Source of the DNA: Artocarpus heterophyllus
Lineage: Eukaryota; Streptophyta; Magnoliopsida; Rosales; Moraceae
Reading direction: 5' to 3'
Assembly (NCBI GenBank): GCA_025403435.1
Contig: CM046354.1
Span: 35,677,533 to 35,741,532 of the forward strand
DNA length: 64,000 nt
Part shown: piece after piece, positions 45,930-57,900 of the stretch
Numbering within the stretch: the first letter of the stretch is position 1
Layout: the number at the start of each line of letters is the position of its first letter
Translations under genes and position numbers: made by a program
Notes under the pieces: model-generated
Told to the model about the DNA's origin: nothing
Database searches by the model: none
The model's input: only the letters and a program-made list of their open reading frames with translations

Positions 45930-48152
45930 TCTTAGCAACAAACAAAATAAAGAAATTGGCACATTCTTACAAGTTTTTTCATAATGCCCATATTGTCTGC
46001 ATTTAGCGTATATGTTTCTTCTTTGCATGGTGCTCTCGCTTGTACTTGGAATTCTTTTTTGTTTTGGCCTACTACATGTTCGCTTAACATTAGGTGGTGA
46101 AATATGCATTTCCCTAACATCATCGAAATCTCCCATTGGGATGAATCTGGTACAGGATAAATTGTCTCTGCATATGCATTAACCAATGTGTCTGTCTTGT
46201 AACAATGTGAACATGATTCATAAACAGATGTTTTTGCCTTCCCGCAAGCTACAATTGCATGTTCACATGGCATCTGATCTATGTCAGACACGCGACAAGT
46301 ACAAGTTCTGAATCCAATGTTCATAGTTACAGAAGCCTCTCCACCTAGAACGTGGTACTCATCAATATTGAGCTTGTTGGCTAATATAATTCCAGCCTTG
46401 TCATATCTGTTAAGGAGTATTTTCTCATTCTTTGGTGTCAAAACTGAGGTGGTAACAATGGCATTGGTCTGCCTTTCGTTAAACCATATTGACATCTTTC
46501 CTAACACATAATCTAACAAGGCAACAACAGGGTAATTTTTGACATCTTTGAGCATTCCATTCAATGATTTAGCAAGGTTTGAGGTCATAATATCATATCT
46601 ATTTCCTTTAACATGAGTATGAGACCAATTCTCAAAGCCAACCTGCTTGTGCAGGTATCTCCCAATGCGTGGATAATCAGAACAATGATCCTTGAAAAAG
46701 GTGTCGACCTCATCACTTTGATAAACATTAACAGTTTTAAAGAACAATGGTAGAACACTGCTAGAATGGAAGGTAGCCTTGATGTTCTACGCCACAAGAA
46801 ATGTGCAATAGCCATAGCGTGCTAACTTATAAACTATCTCAACAGCCTTTTTAATACTTCAATGGCTATCAGATATGAAAACTAAATCTTCACAATCTTT
46901 CGCATCTTCCTCAAACTTTGAGAAGAACCATGTCCAATATGCATCATCTTCTTTGTCCATAATCCCCTAAGGGATGGGATAACAACAATGTTCACTGTCT
47001 TGAGCTATGGCCATAAATAGCACGCCTTTGAATTCTCCCTTCAAAAACATTCCATCTATAACTATTACTTTCCTCATGCGAACAAATCCTCGTATGCAAG
47101 GTCCATGTGCCACAAAAAGATATTTAAACCTATTAATATCGTCTACCTTAATGTGGGTAATAGTGTTGTGATTTACAAACTTGAGTATATAACAGTACGA
47201 TGGAAGGACAGAAAAACTTTCTTCGGCCATACACCTTATGAGGTTAATTGCATGCTGACGAGCCATCCAACCTTTTTTAGTAACTAAAATCCGTACCAAA
47301 TTTGCTACGAATGTAATTCAGTATTGATTTAGGCCGTGGACTCCATGGTATACCTACAAATTGACTTTTGATGCAATCTCCAATAACAGAGTATGATGTT
47401 TGCCTGTCGTTGGATGAACATTTTTCTAGCAAACAAGAGTGAATTTTGCATTACTTATGAATAATAAACGTGTTTGACAATGACAACTTACATGCCCAAA
47501 CACGCCACTTACAATTTGGATCCATACACTCCCCTACAAGTAAATTTTTGTTTGATTTTTTTGATAAAAACTCAAACCTTCCTTTTAAAGCTATAACATG
47601 AAGTTTCATCCTTAACTCTCACTTGCTTCTAAAGTGGTCACCAACTTGTAAATTAGATCCATCATTGAATGTAAAACTATTAAAAGATAAGGATGATCTG
47701 ACTTCTCTTTCATTTAAAATCATGAGAGGTTGTGACGGAGGTAGTGGACCCATGTCGTTAGAAGCTCAGGCATTATCATCTAAAGCAGCATCAACAAAAT
47801 CACAATAAAAAAATTCATCATCTGGTAGGTTTCTCTGGATTTCTTCTTCATTAGTAGAAGCCAAGGCAATCTCCTCTTGAACTACAATCTCTCGTTCAAC
47901 ACAATTCACATCTTCTTCTTCCACCTAAACATGTAGAGGTATTATGTTACCACTGTACTTAAGTAAACCTTTAAAAACTAACAGGTCATCATCATCAAAA
48001 ATTCTAATCGGCTTCATCTTATTAGAGTGTTTTGGCGGCATGCAAATTATCTTCAACGACTTCTTTCCATGATCAATTTCAGCTTTTGTACAAATCTTGT
48101 TAATTAACATGCTCAACTTAAGACTTTCTTCTTCTAACATAATTCCTTTCAT
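45930..48152 (-). pseudogene. MuDR-type (MULE) transposase, broken by frameshifts
   Basis: Minus-strand gene. N-terminus 48152-47925 (MKPIRIFDDDDLLVFKG); the MuDR N-terminal domain with ECMDPNCKWRVWACKL and an H-C pair lies near 47500. The DDE transposase core at 47299-46967 (VIVIDGMFLKGEFKGVLF) carries the first Asp, with VFISDSH near 46880. Next is the 271-codon frame 46747-45932: GNRYDIMTSNLAKSLNGML, then a SWIM zinc finger (CTCRVSDIDQMPCEHA). In another frame the C-terminal knuckle (AKCRQYGHYEKTCKN, first Cys changed) lies near 45985. The family cuts and pastes its element with 9-bp duplications. Frameshifts near 47300, 46960 and 46750 inactivate it. Confidence 0.88.
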
Positions 48153-49729
48153 TTCACTTTGTGCCTCGCACCATACCTATCAAGTTTCCAACTCATTCCA
48201 ATGTCCTCCAACATTGAAATAAATTGGTAACGGAGCCATTTAGTTATTGAACTGAAAAAAAAAAGAAAATAAGAAATAAATAAATAATGACATTTAATCT
48301 AGGTCTCAATTCTAGTTCAATCAAAAGATGCTATTAACAATTCAATCCAAGCAAAACAATTAGCTAAACATTGCATAGATATATAGTTTACCGAAATTAT
48401 GCTGTTAACAATTACATAGATATATAGATTTCATCCAAAATTCACAGAATCAAACAAGTAATACACCACTAACAAGAACTCTTAAACTTTTTAGTTTCAT
48501 TTTTGCATTAACAAAAGGCTTCTTTGCTTGGCATTCACTAGCAATGGCATCATCCAACTATGACCGAAGCTACCAAACAAAAATTTCTCTGTTTTGGTTA
48601 GCGTATGGAAGTTATGGTTTATGAGCCAACTAGAACCAGCGTATAGGTATATTTTTATGTATTAGCGTCTGATCCTCTATGCACATTGTCATCGACAAAA
48701 AGATGTAATACAGTTTTAGAACAAAAGATAACACCGATTAACAAATAAGAAAATGGGAAACATAATGGTGAATCTTATCTATGGCTGTGATGTTACAAAT
48801 GGAATCCTCACTTGGACTGTCATTTGAATCCTTTCTAGTCTCCCCACCAAGTAATGTAATTTGACAAATAGAATTAAGTTAGATATAAATTAAGTCTATT
48901 TTAAGTAACTAAAAACTAAAGTCATACCAATAAATACAAAAGTCTGATTTGAGATTGAGGGCCTAAAATCTGCACAATGCTATTGGGGAGCCCCACCAAC
49001 ACATAAAATAGTTTCAAAATTCTTATAACGTGGGCAATGCTGCATTAAATGGAAAAATTGACTGTCTTAACTAATCAAGTAAAATATCTATTATTGTTCT
49101 TTGTGGTCACAAGCCCCTTTTGGTAACATCTATTGACTTGGAAATGTGCATATTATTCTTTAAAAAAAAAGGAAAAAATTATCCATGTCACAAGGATGGC
49201 ATTTCAATCCTTCTTGATCAATACAAAGCTTGCTTTGACATGATTATCTAAGCAAAATGGCAATGGCAACTCAGTAGCTGAAGAGTCCATGTCAAGGAGT
49301 AATATCACCCTTCGCTGCAGAATTTTTATTTTGGTTCATATTTATCTACCACAGCTTCTAAAGCTACCACACCCTCCAAACATTTAAGACCTGAAATTTG
49401 AATACTTCCACAAAAATTTATCCACTCCTTTGGTGGATGATTCTTGTGTCTTTGGAAGGAATGGCGATAAGGAGACAATTATTAAATAAATGAATGCCAC
49501 TAGTGACAAGAAATCTGTGATTCTATAGTAGCCATGGGCATTGAAACTATATTCTTAACTTGAATTTTGCCATTTATCTAAGATCTATATATGCAAAATT
49601 CTAGTATATCTTTGCTCCGCAAGAAGAAAAAAAAATCAGAATTCAATTTAAAAAAAAAAAAGAAATAAAGGAATACGTAAATATCTGGTATAGAGACGAG
49701 CTGCAAGGGATTTTGTTGATGAGCTCTTT
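48153..49729 (-). other. Upstream region of the MULE transposase
   Basis: AT-rich with no recognised exon. It probably holds an intron or 5' untranslated sequence of the transposase. Nothing else can be supported. Confidence 0.4.
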
Positions 49730-49990
49730 CAACAAAGTTTGCCCAAATTATGCCATAAGAAGAATAAGATGGGGAAAAGAAGAAGAAGATAGAGAAGAAG
49801 AAGGAGAAGAGGAACTGCTTTACTCTGCTACAAGGTCGTGAATTGAAGAAGAAGGGAAGAAGAAGAACACTTGCTGGGTTAGGGGAATTTAGAATTTGGG
49901 GGAAGAAGGAAGAAGAAGGGTTGAAGCGAGAACACAACCCCCGATTTTGATTTGCTTGGTTCAATTTTTTTTTCATCTTTGTTGTTGAGT
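49730..49990 (-). other. Pyrimidine-rich leader-like stretch near right MULE end
   Basis: Read on the minus strand, this is rich in CTT and TTC (CCTTCTTCTTCCTTCTTCCC near 49900), as in plant transcript leaders, and faces inward toward the transposase. A 132-codon minus frame here is low-complexity translation of this stretch and is not called as a gene. Confidence 0.4.
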
Positions 49991-50249
49991 CAAAATATGA
50001 AATCTGTTTGCTAAGCTGGTATTACCTACGTGGATTTTTATTTTTTTTTACCTCATTTGGATGACATAGCATTTACACCATTTATCCAGGGAAGATTTTG
50101 ATGAATGGGCAAAAAAAAAAGTCAAATTAGGTAAAAGGCCTCTTTTTTTTTAAATAAAAAAAACACGGTTTTCTATGCAGGTAAACTGTCTCAGTTTTTT
50201 TCAACAAAAAAAGAAAAATGACTGTAACAGAATAAGGAACCTCAACATG

Positions 50250-50385
50250 TTGAAAAAAAAAAAAACTGGAACCGTTTTGATGTCCAAAAAGCCTTTTTTT
50301 TAGCGCCAAAAACTGCCCAAAAAAAAGTGGACTATTTCTCAAATTTTTTTTTGCCCGGAGGCCAGTTCTCAAAATGTCCCTTTAT
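50250..50385 (-). repeat. Candidate right terminal inverted repeat of the MULE
   Basis: On the minus strand: GGGACATTTTGAGAACTGG from about 50379, then GAGAAATAGTCC, a T8 run and GGGCA at about 50340-50305. The last part matches the left end. Homopolymer runs make exact alignment uncertain. Confidence 0.4.
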
Positions 50386-51339
50386 CCAGTTTTAAGAATT
50401 TTTGGTCTATTTATCAAAAAACACTTTTTCTTTAGGAATTTCATCCAAACGCCCCAATTTTTTTCTTCCATCATTTTTTTCATCACCATCTCTTATATCC
50501 AGTTCTCTCTCCTCCCCCACCCCCGTTTGTCTCTCTCTTCCATTTTTGCATTTGTTTCTCTCAATTTTTCGATCGTCCTCCTCTAGTTCACAAGTGTCGG
50601 AGCTCGTTGCACCTGATCATGGCAGTCATAATCCAAGCCGTGACTAGCTAGAGCTCATCATGAGCACATGATGGTGAAGATCCAGTGACTGGGAAGCTCC
50701 GATGAAGCCATGGCTGGCTTTGCAAGCTTGTATTTCATAGCGACTAAGGAGCTTTGACCATGGGACAACTCGCGGTGAAGTTCTGATGGTGATCTAATGA
50801 GATCCGTAGAATACAAGAAAATTTATTTTAGCTTTTATTGTATGGATCGAGCGGATTTGGCAACGCTTCATTGTGTTTAGGTTTTGATTATGGTGGAAAT
50901 TGATTCCAACCTTGATTGGCTTTTGATGAGAACTTTTAGAGTTGAGCTTGGTTTTTGGTTGGTGATCATTATTTGAATTCTTGTGAAATTGATTGGATTT
51001 GATTTTTTTCTTTTTTTTAGTTGATTGATTCAGTTTTGAAAGTCATGGTGGAATGTGGGTCTGGATTTTAGTAGATTGAGACTGTGCTGACATAATGCAT
51101 AGTGTTTTAGGTTTTGGAAGTGAGGTTTTATAGAGTATATTACCAGTTTAAGTAGGCCATTGTGGAAGCCGATTGTAGATAATTTGAGCCAGATTTCATA
51201 TGATTCGAGCTTAAAATTAGATTAATTTGTGGCAAGGATTGTATTCTGGTTTTCAGAGTTTGAATATGAGTTTGAACTTATTTTGGACTAGTATGAAATG
51301 GTAAATATATTGGAATGGAGGAATTGATGGAAAAATGGG
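50386..51339. other. Intergenic DNA beside the MULE, C/T-rich at its left
   Basis: From 50450 to 50590 the plus strand is strongly C/T-rich (CTCTCTCCTCCCCCACCCCC near 50510), again like a transcript leader facing right. The frames at 50374 and 50402 are low-complexity. From 50600 to 51339 no domain could be recognised. Confidence 0.4.
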
Positions 51340-52500
51340 TGCTAGACAAGGATGCAGCTTTGCAATGAGACCTCAGCACTTTCAAGGATACAAACTTTGT
51401 GTAAATTTGTGACAAATTTAACGTATAACAAATTTAGCATTAATAGAATTACATTACCATTAAAAATAGGGTTGTTTTGGAGATTTTTTTACACTCAGAT
51501 GTCAAATTTATTATTGACACAATAATTTAGCATTGCATTTGAGATGCTTTTTATTTTTTATGTTAAATTTACGATACGCTAATGCTACCAAGTTTAACAT
51601 ATAGCAAATTAGGCATTTGATTCCTATTGATTGATAGATTAACTTTTTTAGTTGATAATTACAACATTTTCATTTTTGATTATTTTAATATTAAAAGCTT
51701 ACTTTTGCAATGTTCAAGGTTTAATATTATGACAAAAGACAAATATGACACTTCAAATAGCATTATATACTAGAGTACAAAATAAAATAACACATCAAAT
51801 ATGTTATTTTTATACTTTTTAGTGGTAAATATAACATTAGCATTGGCATTTACATTTGTATTAGAGGTCGTTTAAATTGATATGCCAATGATAATTTAGT
51901 ATTTGAGTGTAAAATCAAAACTCCCCAATGCCGTGCAATTTGTAATGCTAAATTTTTTTATATGCTAAACTTGATGGTAAATTTGCCACCAAGTTTAATG
52001 TATAGCAAATTTAGCATTTGATTTCTATTAGTTAATAGATTGAATTTTTTGCTTCAATAATTATAACATTCTTACTTACAATATAAAAAATATTCACATT
52101 ATAAACAAGGAGGTAAATATCAAGTTTTGAAAATATTAGTAGTAAATGTTAGATTTACAATATAAACATTTATTTACTATGTAAATAAAAAATATTCACA
52201 TTATAAACAAGGGGGTAAATATATTATTTATACCATTAATACATTTATTGTGTAAATAAAAATTATTTACGCTATAAATAAAGGAGTAGATAAATTATTT
52301 ACATCATAAATTTGACATTTACAATAAATTGTTTTAAAACATGTCATTTACCATAATTTATTTTGAAAAGTGACATTTCTTATGATTTAAATTACAACAT
52401 TCTAATTTTTAAATTATTTTAATTTAATAATTAAGCTTTTTTTACTTTTTTTTTGCAAATACAATATTTTCATTGAAAATGTTCCAACAAAAGACACAAT
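51340..52500. repeat. AT-rich zone with repeated and inverted AAATTTAGCAT motifs
   Basis: The phrase ATAGCAAATTTAGCATTTGA and its variants occur at about 51600 and 52003, each followed by related ATTGATAGATTAA-type sequence. An inverted repeat TAAACTTGATGG / CCACCAAGTTTA lies at 51966-51977 and 51986-51997. ATTCACATTATAAACAAGG units repeat at about 52091 and 52195, roughly 104 bp apart. This suggests decayed small transposons or a diverged tandem array. No gene is seen. Confidence 0.45.
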
Positions 52501-53624
52501 CTTTTAATGTAATTAGAAATTATACCAAGTATATGATATTATACGAAGTAAAGGTCTGCTTTGTTATTATGGACACTCATATGTATAGTGGTGGAGTTAG
52601 AAATCCTTGTTAGTAGTGGCTAAAAAAAAAACAGAAATTTAATAAATATAATATTTACTTTTAATTCATAGTGGGGGCTATTTGTGTATTAACATAAGAC
52701 AATATATATTCATATATAAAGGATTTTTAAAAATAAAAAATTGGAGTGGGGGCTTAGATGTAAGTAACTCCGTACATGCATATGTGCGTAACTTGGTTAG
52801 AATAGGTTAAACCTTTATATTTTCTATCTTGCTGCTCTAGTATTCCTAATCCTAGTATAAAATGCATAATTACGGGTCACAAGCATTTTGAACTCTCGGC
52901 ATTTATGATTGAAAAAATCTGTCAATTCACTAATTTAGTGTTAGACATTTTCTATATTAAGTTGGTGTGTGATTTGACCTGTTTAGGTGCTTGAAAGCGT
53001 GATTCACAAGAAACAATCAAGAAGTTCGCCAAAATCAAAAATCAAAAGGACATTATGATCAAGAACTTTCTTCATGATGAAGATTTAAAAAAAAAAAAAC
53101 ACAATTTCTATCATGGAACTGAAAAGGATACCATCAATGAGTATTTGTCTTTCAAACATCGGATCTACAGAAAAAATAATTTTGACTATATCTGACAATT
53201 TTAAAATATGCACCATATATATGAGTTTCCACTAGAGAAGTTCCCTTTTAAGAAAGATTAAAGTTTAAGTTTTGAGATTCAAGACGATGCCTTCAGACAT
53301 GTTGACCCAAAAGAAAAATATGAGTGTACTTGAAAATCAGTTAGAACATGAAAATCGTAGTATGTGAAAGCTTTAGATTATAACAAACTTTTGCTTTTCA
53401 CTATAGCATATGAGAAATTTATGCTGCACAAACTCTAACTTGTATTTTTAACAAGCTTCCCAAACAAAGCCTATATTAGTAAGAATGTTTGGTTGGCCAA
53501 AAAGAATAGTTGATTGTCAATTTCATTTCTTCGAATTAACAATTGTAACGTATAACATCAAGAACTTTTTCAAAGGAAAAAAAATTAAAATGTAATAGTT
53601 TTTTGGTGATTGAATGGGGCAATA
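52501..53624. other. Intergenic DNA, no gene seen
   Basis: AT-rich. A GTGGTGGAGTTAGAAAT...GTGGGGGCT...GTGGGGGCTTAG stretch at about 52585-52760 resembles a diffuse plant dispersed repeat, but its ends are unclear. Nothing coding can be supported. Confidence 0.35.
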
Positions 53625-54342
53625 GACCCAAGAAAAAAAAAGAGAGGAACAACAAGAGACTAAAAATGACACAATCTTGGGTTAGAGACCCCAATTATGT
53701 CTTCTCTTAGGATCTTGCACAGAACAGACGGAAGATCACTAGCATGAACCATAGATGTTCGTCGAGCGATGGCTAAGTTAGCAAGCCAATCAGCGGCTCT
53801 ATTACCCTCTCTATAGCTATGCAAAATAGAGACAATCTAGTCTTTCCCTAGCCAACTTTGAATGTCTACCAACAATCTAGTGTGTCTCCCTCTAACTCCA
53901 AAGAAGGAGAAAATAAGCTAAATGCATGTGAGAGAATCCAATTCAGCATGGACCTTTTTTAATCCAAATGCCCACGTGAGCTCCAAAACTATGATAAACG
54001 CCCAAGCTTCAAATTCTATGGCTATACTAAAGCCAACTAGCCTAGAAACCCTAAACATACGCCTCTACTGTCTGTCAACAACCTTCCAACACCCATAGGC
54101 CTAGGGCATCCTTTACAAGAACCATCAATGTTGAGCTTGATAATATCACTTTCTAGAGGGTGCCATCACACATAATTAACCATCCTTGGCTTGAAATTGA
54201 TCTTTACTCTGGCCTCTAGCCAAGCCGAAGCAAAATGTAAAGCGTAGTCCTTAACAAAGTTGGCCCCCTCAATGGGATGAATGAACTCACCATCATGTTC
54301 TTCACTGTTTCTCCACATCCACAAAAAGTATAGACAATAAGC
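53625..54342 (-). pseudogene. RNase H-like tail of a LINE-type reverse transcriptase gene, cut by B4
   Basis: Minus-strand frame from 54342: YCLYFLWMWRNSEEHDGEF, then ANFVKDYALHFASAWLEARVK, a TGA stop before WHPL, and KLNIDGSCKGCPRPMGVG near 54110, which is the first strand and catalytic Asp of plant RVT_3 (RNase H-like) domains. Further on, CIAIERVIEPLIGLLT-like and ARRTSMVHASDLPSVLCKI segments close the domain near 53700 in shifted frames. Such domains end plant LINEs and related pseudogenes. The upstream part is missing because element B4 begins at 54343; the rest should lie beyond the window. Confidence 0.7.
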
Positions 54343-56267
54343 TATTGGAAAACAGTATGCACTAGAATTTTAAAATTTTAAATCAAAGTATTTTTCTAAA
54401 CATAAGTTTGACATGCTAAAAACATAAACTAATGAAAGATTTTACATGCCTTTTTTGTATATTGAAAATAGCAGGAATCCATGAAGAGAAGAACGTTCTA
54501 GAAGAGCCTCAACCAACTGGTCTTCTTTACTATTCTCTATCCACAATCTAAGTGTGGGTGGTTGCACATCGTATAGCTTTTCCTTCGGTAACTCTTTGAA
54601 GAAAATCTAGAGCTAAGGTTCTTGATTTTGAACAATAACACTCAAGAAGTTTTAGAGTTTCTCTCACTATAGTATTCACTCTATGCTTCTTAAATGATCT
54701 AATTAACAAAGAAAACTCACTCTCTATTTATAGTGGTCAAATTTGGGGTTAAACCTTATTAGATAAGGCTTTAAAATTCGAGTCTAGATCATCTTTAAAA
54801 TAAAAACATGTTCACTAATTTACTTGCCATAGTCGACCGCACCCTGTGTATCATGGTCGACTATGCCATCGTAGACTTCGATTCTAATTCGATATCTGAC
54901 CTCACAAGCTTATCTGATTGATCCAATCTCAACCAATTGGATAAATCCTATCTTATATGACCCGTGTATCCGTTATAGAGCCTCGATTTTAATTCAAATA
55001 CCTAATAGAAAAGTTATCTAATTAAAATAATCATATACAGATAAAGCCATATAAATAAAATATTATCCAAATAATTCAACATGTTTATCTTGAATTAATT
55101 CACAAAATTAATCTAATCGATAAACTAACATGAATTGTTAAATCTAGTTAACTTGAATTTTAGCCAATATAATAATTTAACATAAGTCAATAATATGTAG
55201 GAAAAACATGTTGTATCATTACATGATTTATTATGAGCTAGCTAAGGGGGCTCGATGGACATATATAGATCAAGCTCCTATAATTATAAAGTATAGTATC
55301 CTAGATATATATTTTATAATTATTAACTCTAACGCTACTCTACTAAAAGCTTAGAGCTACACTCTTAAACTATATAAAATTATAAAGCTTTAAAAAGCTA
55401 ACTATCCATTGCATATCATAATGTGTCACATCCCTATAGGATATTCATAATCGGCTTAAGGATAAATTTCGTTTTACCTTCTCGATTCTTTTTATCTTAT
55501 GTTTTATTTTCTCACCATTGGAATACTTACTATTTATAAATAGTATACCATTCGGTTACACCTATGTATCCAAATAGTTGAGCGCTTCAATTTTTCACTT
55601 ATAGGATAATGCATATAACCGAATATCATTAACTCTACGAAAGAACTATGGATTCTATATCCATGAATAAGGTTAATCAAGTGTTATGTTTCCAATGTAC
55701 CAGCATGCATACCATCATTAAATCAAGATATTAGGTTTTAGTACATCAAAAGAATAAGTCAACAACACGGGCCCATTAGTCATCTGAGGATTAAGACACA
55801 ACACATATAATTGTTTAAAATGAATTGATTTGAACAAGCATAACTATCAACCAAATCAATTCAACTTGTTGTCCCAATCTAATATATCATCACCTATGAC
55901 AATACACCAATGTTTCTCCTTGCAGAGTCCCACTCCAATGGGCAAGACAAGCTATCTTTAGTTAGGGATGTAGACAAAATAACAATCTTAGCATAAATAA
56001 AGCGTCCAACTTTATTCCCTCGATAGCGAATCTTAGCATTTAGACTATCACTTTTGAGGTTTATGTCTTTCGTATAATCTATCAATTACATGCACGATCT
56101 TAAAGGTTTAGACCGACAGTCTCAGACTTTTATTTGTTTATCATACATTAAAAAAAATAGCCATAAAGAGGACAGCATTTGTCATAGAATAATAATAAAC
56201 TATTTATTGATAAAATGTCTCCAAAAACTTATTACAACATTTAATCCTTAGGGCAACATGTCAAATA
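54343..56267 (-). repeat. 3' LTR of element B4
   Basis: 1925 bp, from TATTGGAAAACAG (decayed TGTTGGAAAA) to CATGTCAAATA at 56267. It aligns along its length with other B LTRs read in reverse. In the place of the GC-rich CGGCCTGCCGAT array it has CATAGTCGACCGC and ATGGTCGACTATG at about 54828-54872. No gene is seen. Confidence 0.88.
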
Positions 56268-56282
56268 ATCTCCCACTTATAC
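56268..56282 (-). promoter_or_regulatory. Polypurine tract of element B4
   Basis: Minus strand GTATAAGTGGGAGAT next to the LTR start at 56267, with the same GTGGGAGAT core as A1 and B1. Confidence 0.8.
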
Positions 56283-56760
56283 TAAGTGAGTAAATATGAC
56301 ACATCTCGCATCCCCATAGCATTTAGATGCTTCTCAAATACTCTCGTTAGTGTTTTTGTGAAAAGATCAACTATATTGTCCTCTAACGTGATCTTGTATA
56401 ATGCAACTTGTCCACCCTCAACAAAGTCCTTTATCACATGATACTTCGGATGCATATACTTATTCTTCTTGTGAAATCTTGGTTCCTTAGCATTAGCTAT
56501 CACTGTAGTTTTATCACAATATAGCAATACCGCCTTATCAATACCAGGAACTACCTCAAGATCCCCAAGAAACTTGCAAAGCCATACTATCTCTTTCAAA
56601 GCATTACTAGCTGCCACATACGTGGCCTCCATCATTGAATCCAAATTGCAATCTTGCTTGACACTTCTCCAAACAATGGTGCCTCATCCCAAAGTAAACA
56701 GAAAACCAGTATTCAATTTTCTCAAATCCAAATAGGATTGAAAATTCAAATCAGTGCATC
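56282..56760 (-). pseudogene. Element B4 RNase H (Glu motif changed)
   Basis: The 120-codon frame 56282-56644 carries the second half of RNase H: the Glu motif reads EATY where A1 has EAEY, so the probable catalytic Glu is Thr. YCDKTT and VDLFTK keep Asp. The upstream half lies in other frames to about 56760. Confidence 0.8.
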
Positions 56761-57900
56761 CAAAAAGTGTTAGATTCTCACCAAAATACATTAGCATATA
56801 ACCTCTAGTCCTTCTTAGGTACTTGAAAATGTGCTTGACTGCAATCTAGTAGTTCGATCCTGGATTCATTGAAATCGACTTACTATCCCGACCACATAAC
56901 AAATGTCTGGTTGTGTGCAAAGCATAATATACATGAGACTACCCACTACTGAAGCATAAGTTACCTTCTTCATGTATTCTCTTTTTTCATCAGACTTTAG
57001 AGAGTCTTTTCTAGAAAGAGTAATTTTAAACCTAGATGGTTGCCCACCTTTCTTGGAATTCTATATTACATACTTCTCAAGAATTTTATCTATGCATGTA
57101 GCTTGGGATAAAGCTATCATTTCATTCTTCCTATCTTGAAAGATTTGGATACCTAGAATATAATTAGCTTCACTTAAATCCTTCATGTCAAACTACTTGG
57201 TCAATCATAATTTGATTGATGACAATGCTCTAATGTGATTGCCAATATGCAAAATGTCATCTACATAAAGCAGTAGAAAAATCACCTTTTCAACCTTAAT
57301 GTGTTTTTAATGCATGGTTCATCCACATTTTGCTCAAGCCCATAAATCTTTATCACTTGATTAAATCCTATGTTCCAAGAACAAGAAGCCTGCTTAAGTC
57401 TATAAATTGACTTTAGCAGCTTACAGACCTTGCTCACTTGACCATTAGCCTTGAACCCGTCTGGCTGTACCATATATATGGACTCACCAAGATAACCATT
57501 TAAGAAGGCCGTCTTGACATCCATTTACTGAATCTCATACTCAAGAGTAGCAACTATGGACAAGAGAATGTGGATCAACTTAAGCATGGCTACAGGTGAA
57601 AAGGTTTCCTCATGATCGATTCCTTTCTTTTGCGTGCATCCCTTTGCTACTGGTCTAGCCTTATAGGTTTGACTTTCCCATCTGCTCCTCTCTTTCCCTT
57701 ATAGATCCACTTACACCCCATGCGTTTTAGCCCTTCAAGAAGATCCATAAGTTCTCAAAGTCCATTAGTCTCCACAGACTTGATCTTAGTGTTCATAGCT
57801 TCTATCCAAAGCTTTGAATCAACATCCTCTATAGCCTTTGTGTAAGTGTAAGGATCCCTGTCATGTTTAACCAGTTTAGCCATGTAAGCTTCATCTTTGA
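56761..57900 (-). pseudogene. Element B4 reverse transcriptase (broken)
   Basis: Open piece 57282-57524 has MDVKTAFLNGYLGESIYMVQ and SIYRLKQASCSWN. After a frameshift the catalytic LYVDDILHIGN appears at about 57245-57275 with YVDD intact. Further pieces (KDLSEANYILGIQIFQDRKN, VGSLMYIMLCTQPDI) follow toward 56930 in changing frames. An upstream ETFSPVAML-type segment lies near 57600. Confidence 0.8.

Larger units (their letters stand above)
32440..50385. mobile_element. Large Mutator-like element with two convergent genes (degenerate)
   Basis: Inferred from gene content and end similarity. A MuDR-type transposase runs leftwards from the right part (48152-45930). A second intron-bearing gene runs rightwards (34440-35763, 44097-44673). 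Each is preceded by a pyrimidine-rich leader-like stretch near its end (32550-32880 on plus; 49730-49985 read on minus). The ends resemble each other as an inverted pair: GAGAAAT..., then a T8 run and GGGCA, at about 32470-32505 and on the minus strand at about 50340-50305. Exact termini and a 9-bp target duplication were not found. Without element C the length is about 9.6 kb. Confidence 0.55.

Noticed and set aside
44674..45930. Ulp1-like peptidase domain expected downstream of a DUF1985-like gene
   Set aside because: I looked for it in all plus frames up to the transposase and found no recognisable catalytic motif.
49578..49976. 132-codon minus frame
   Set aside because: Low-complexity translation of a C/T-rich leader-like stretch with no domain.
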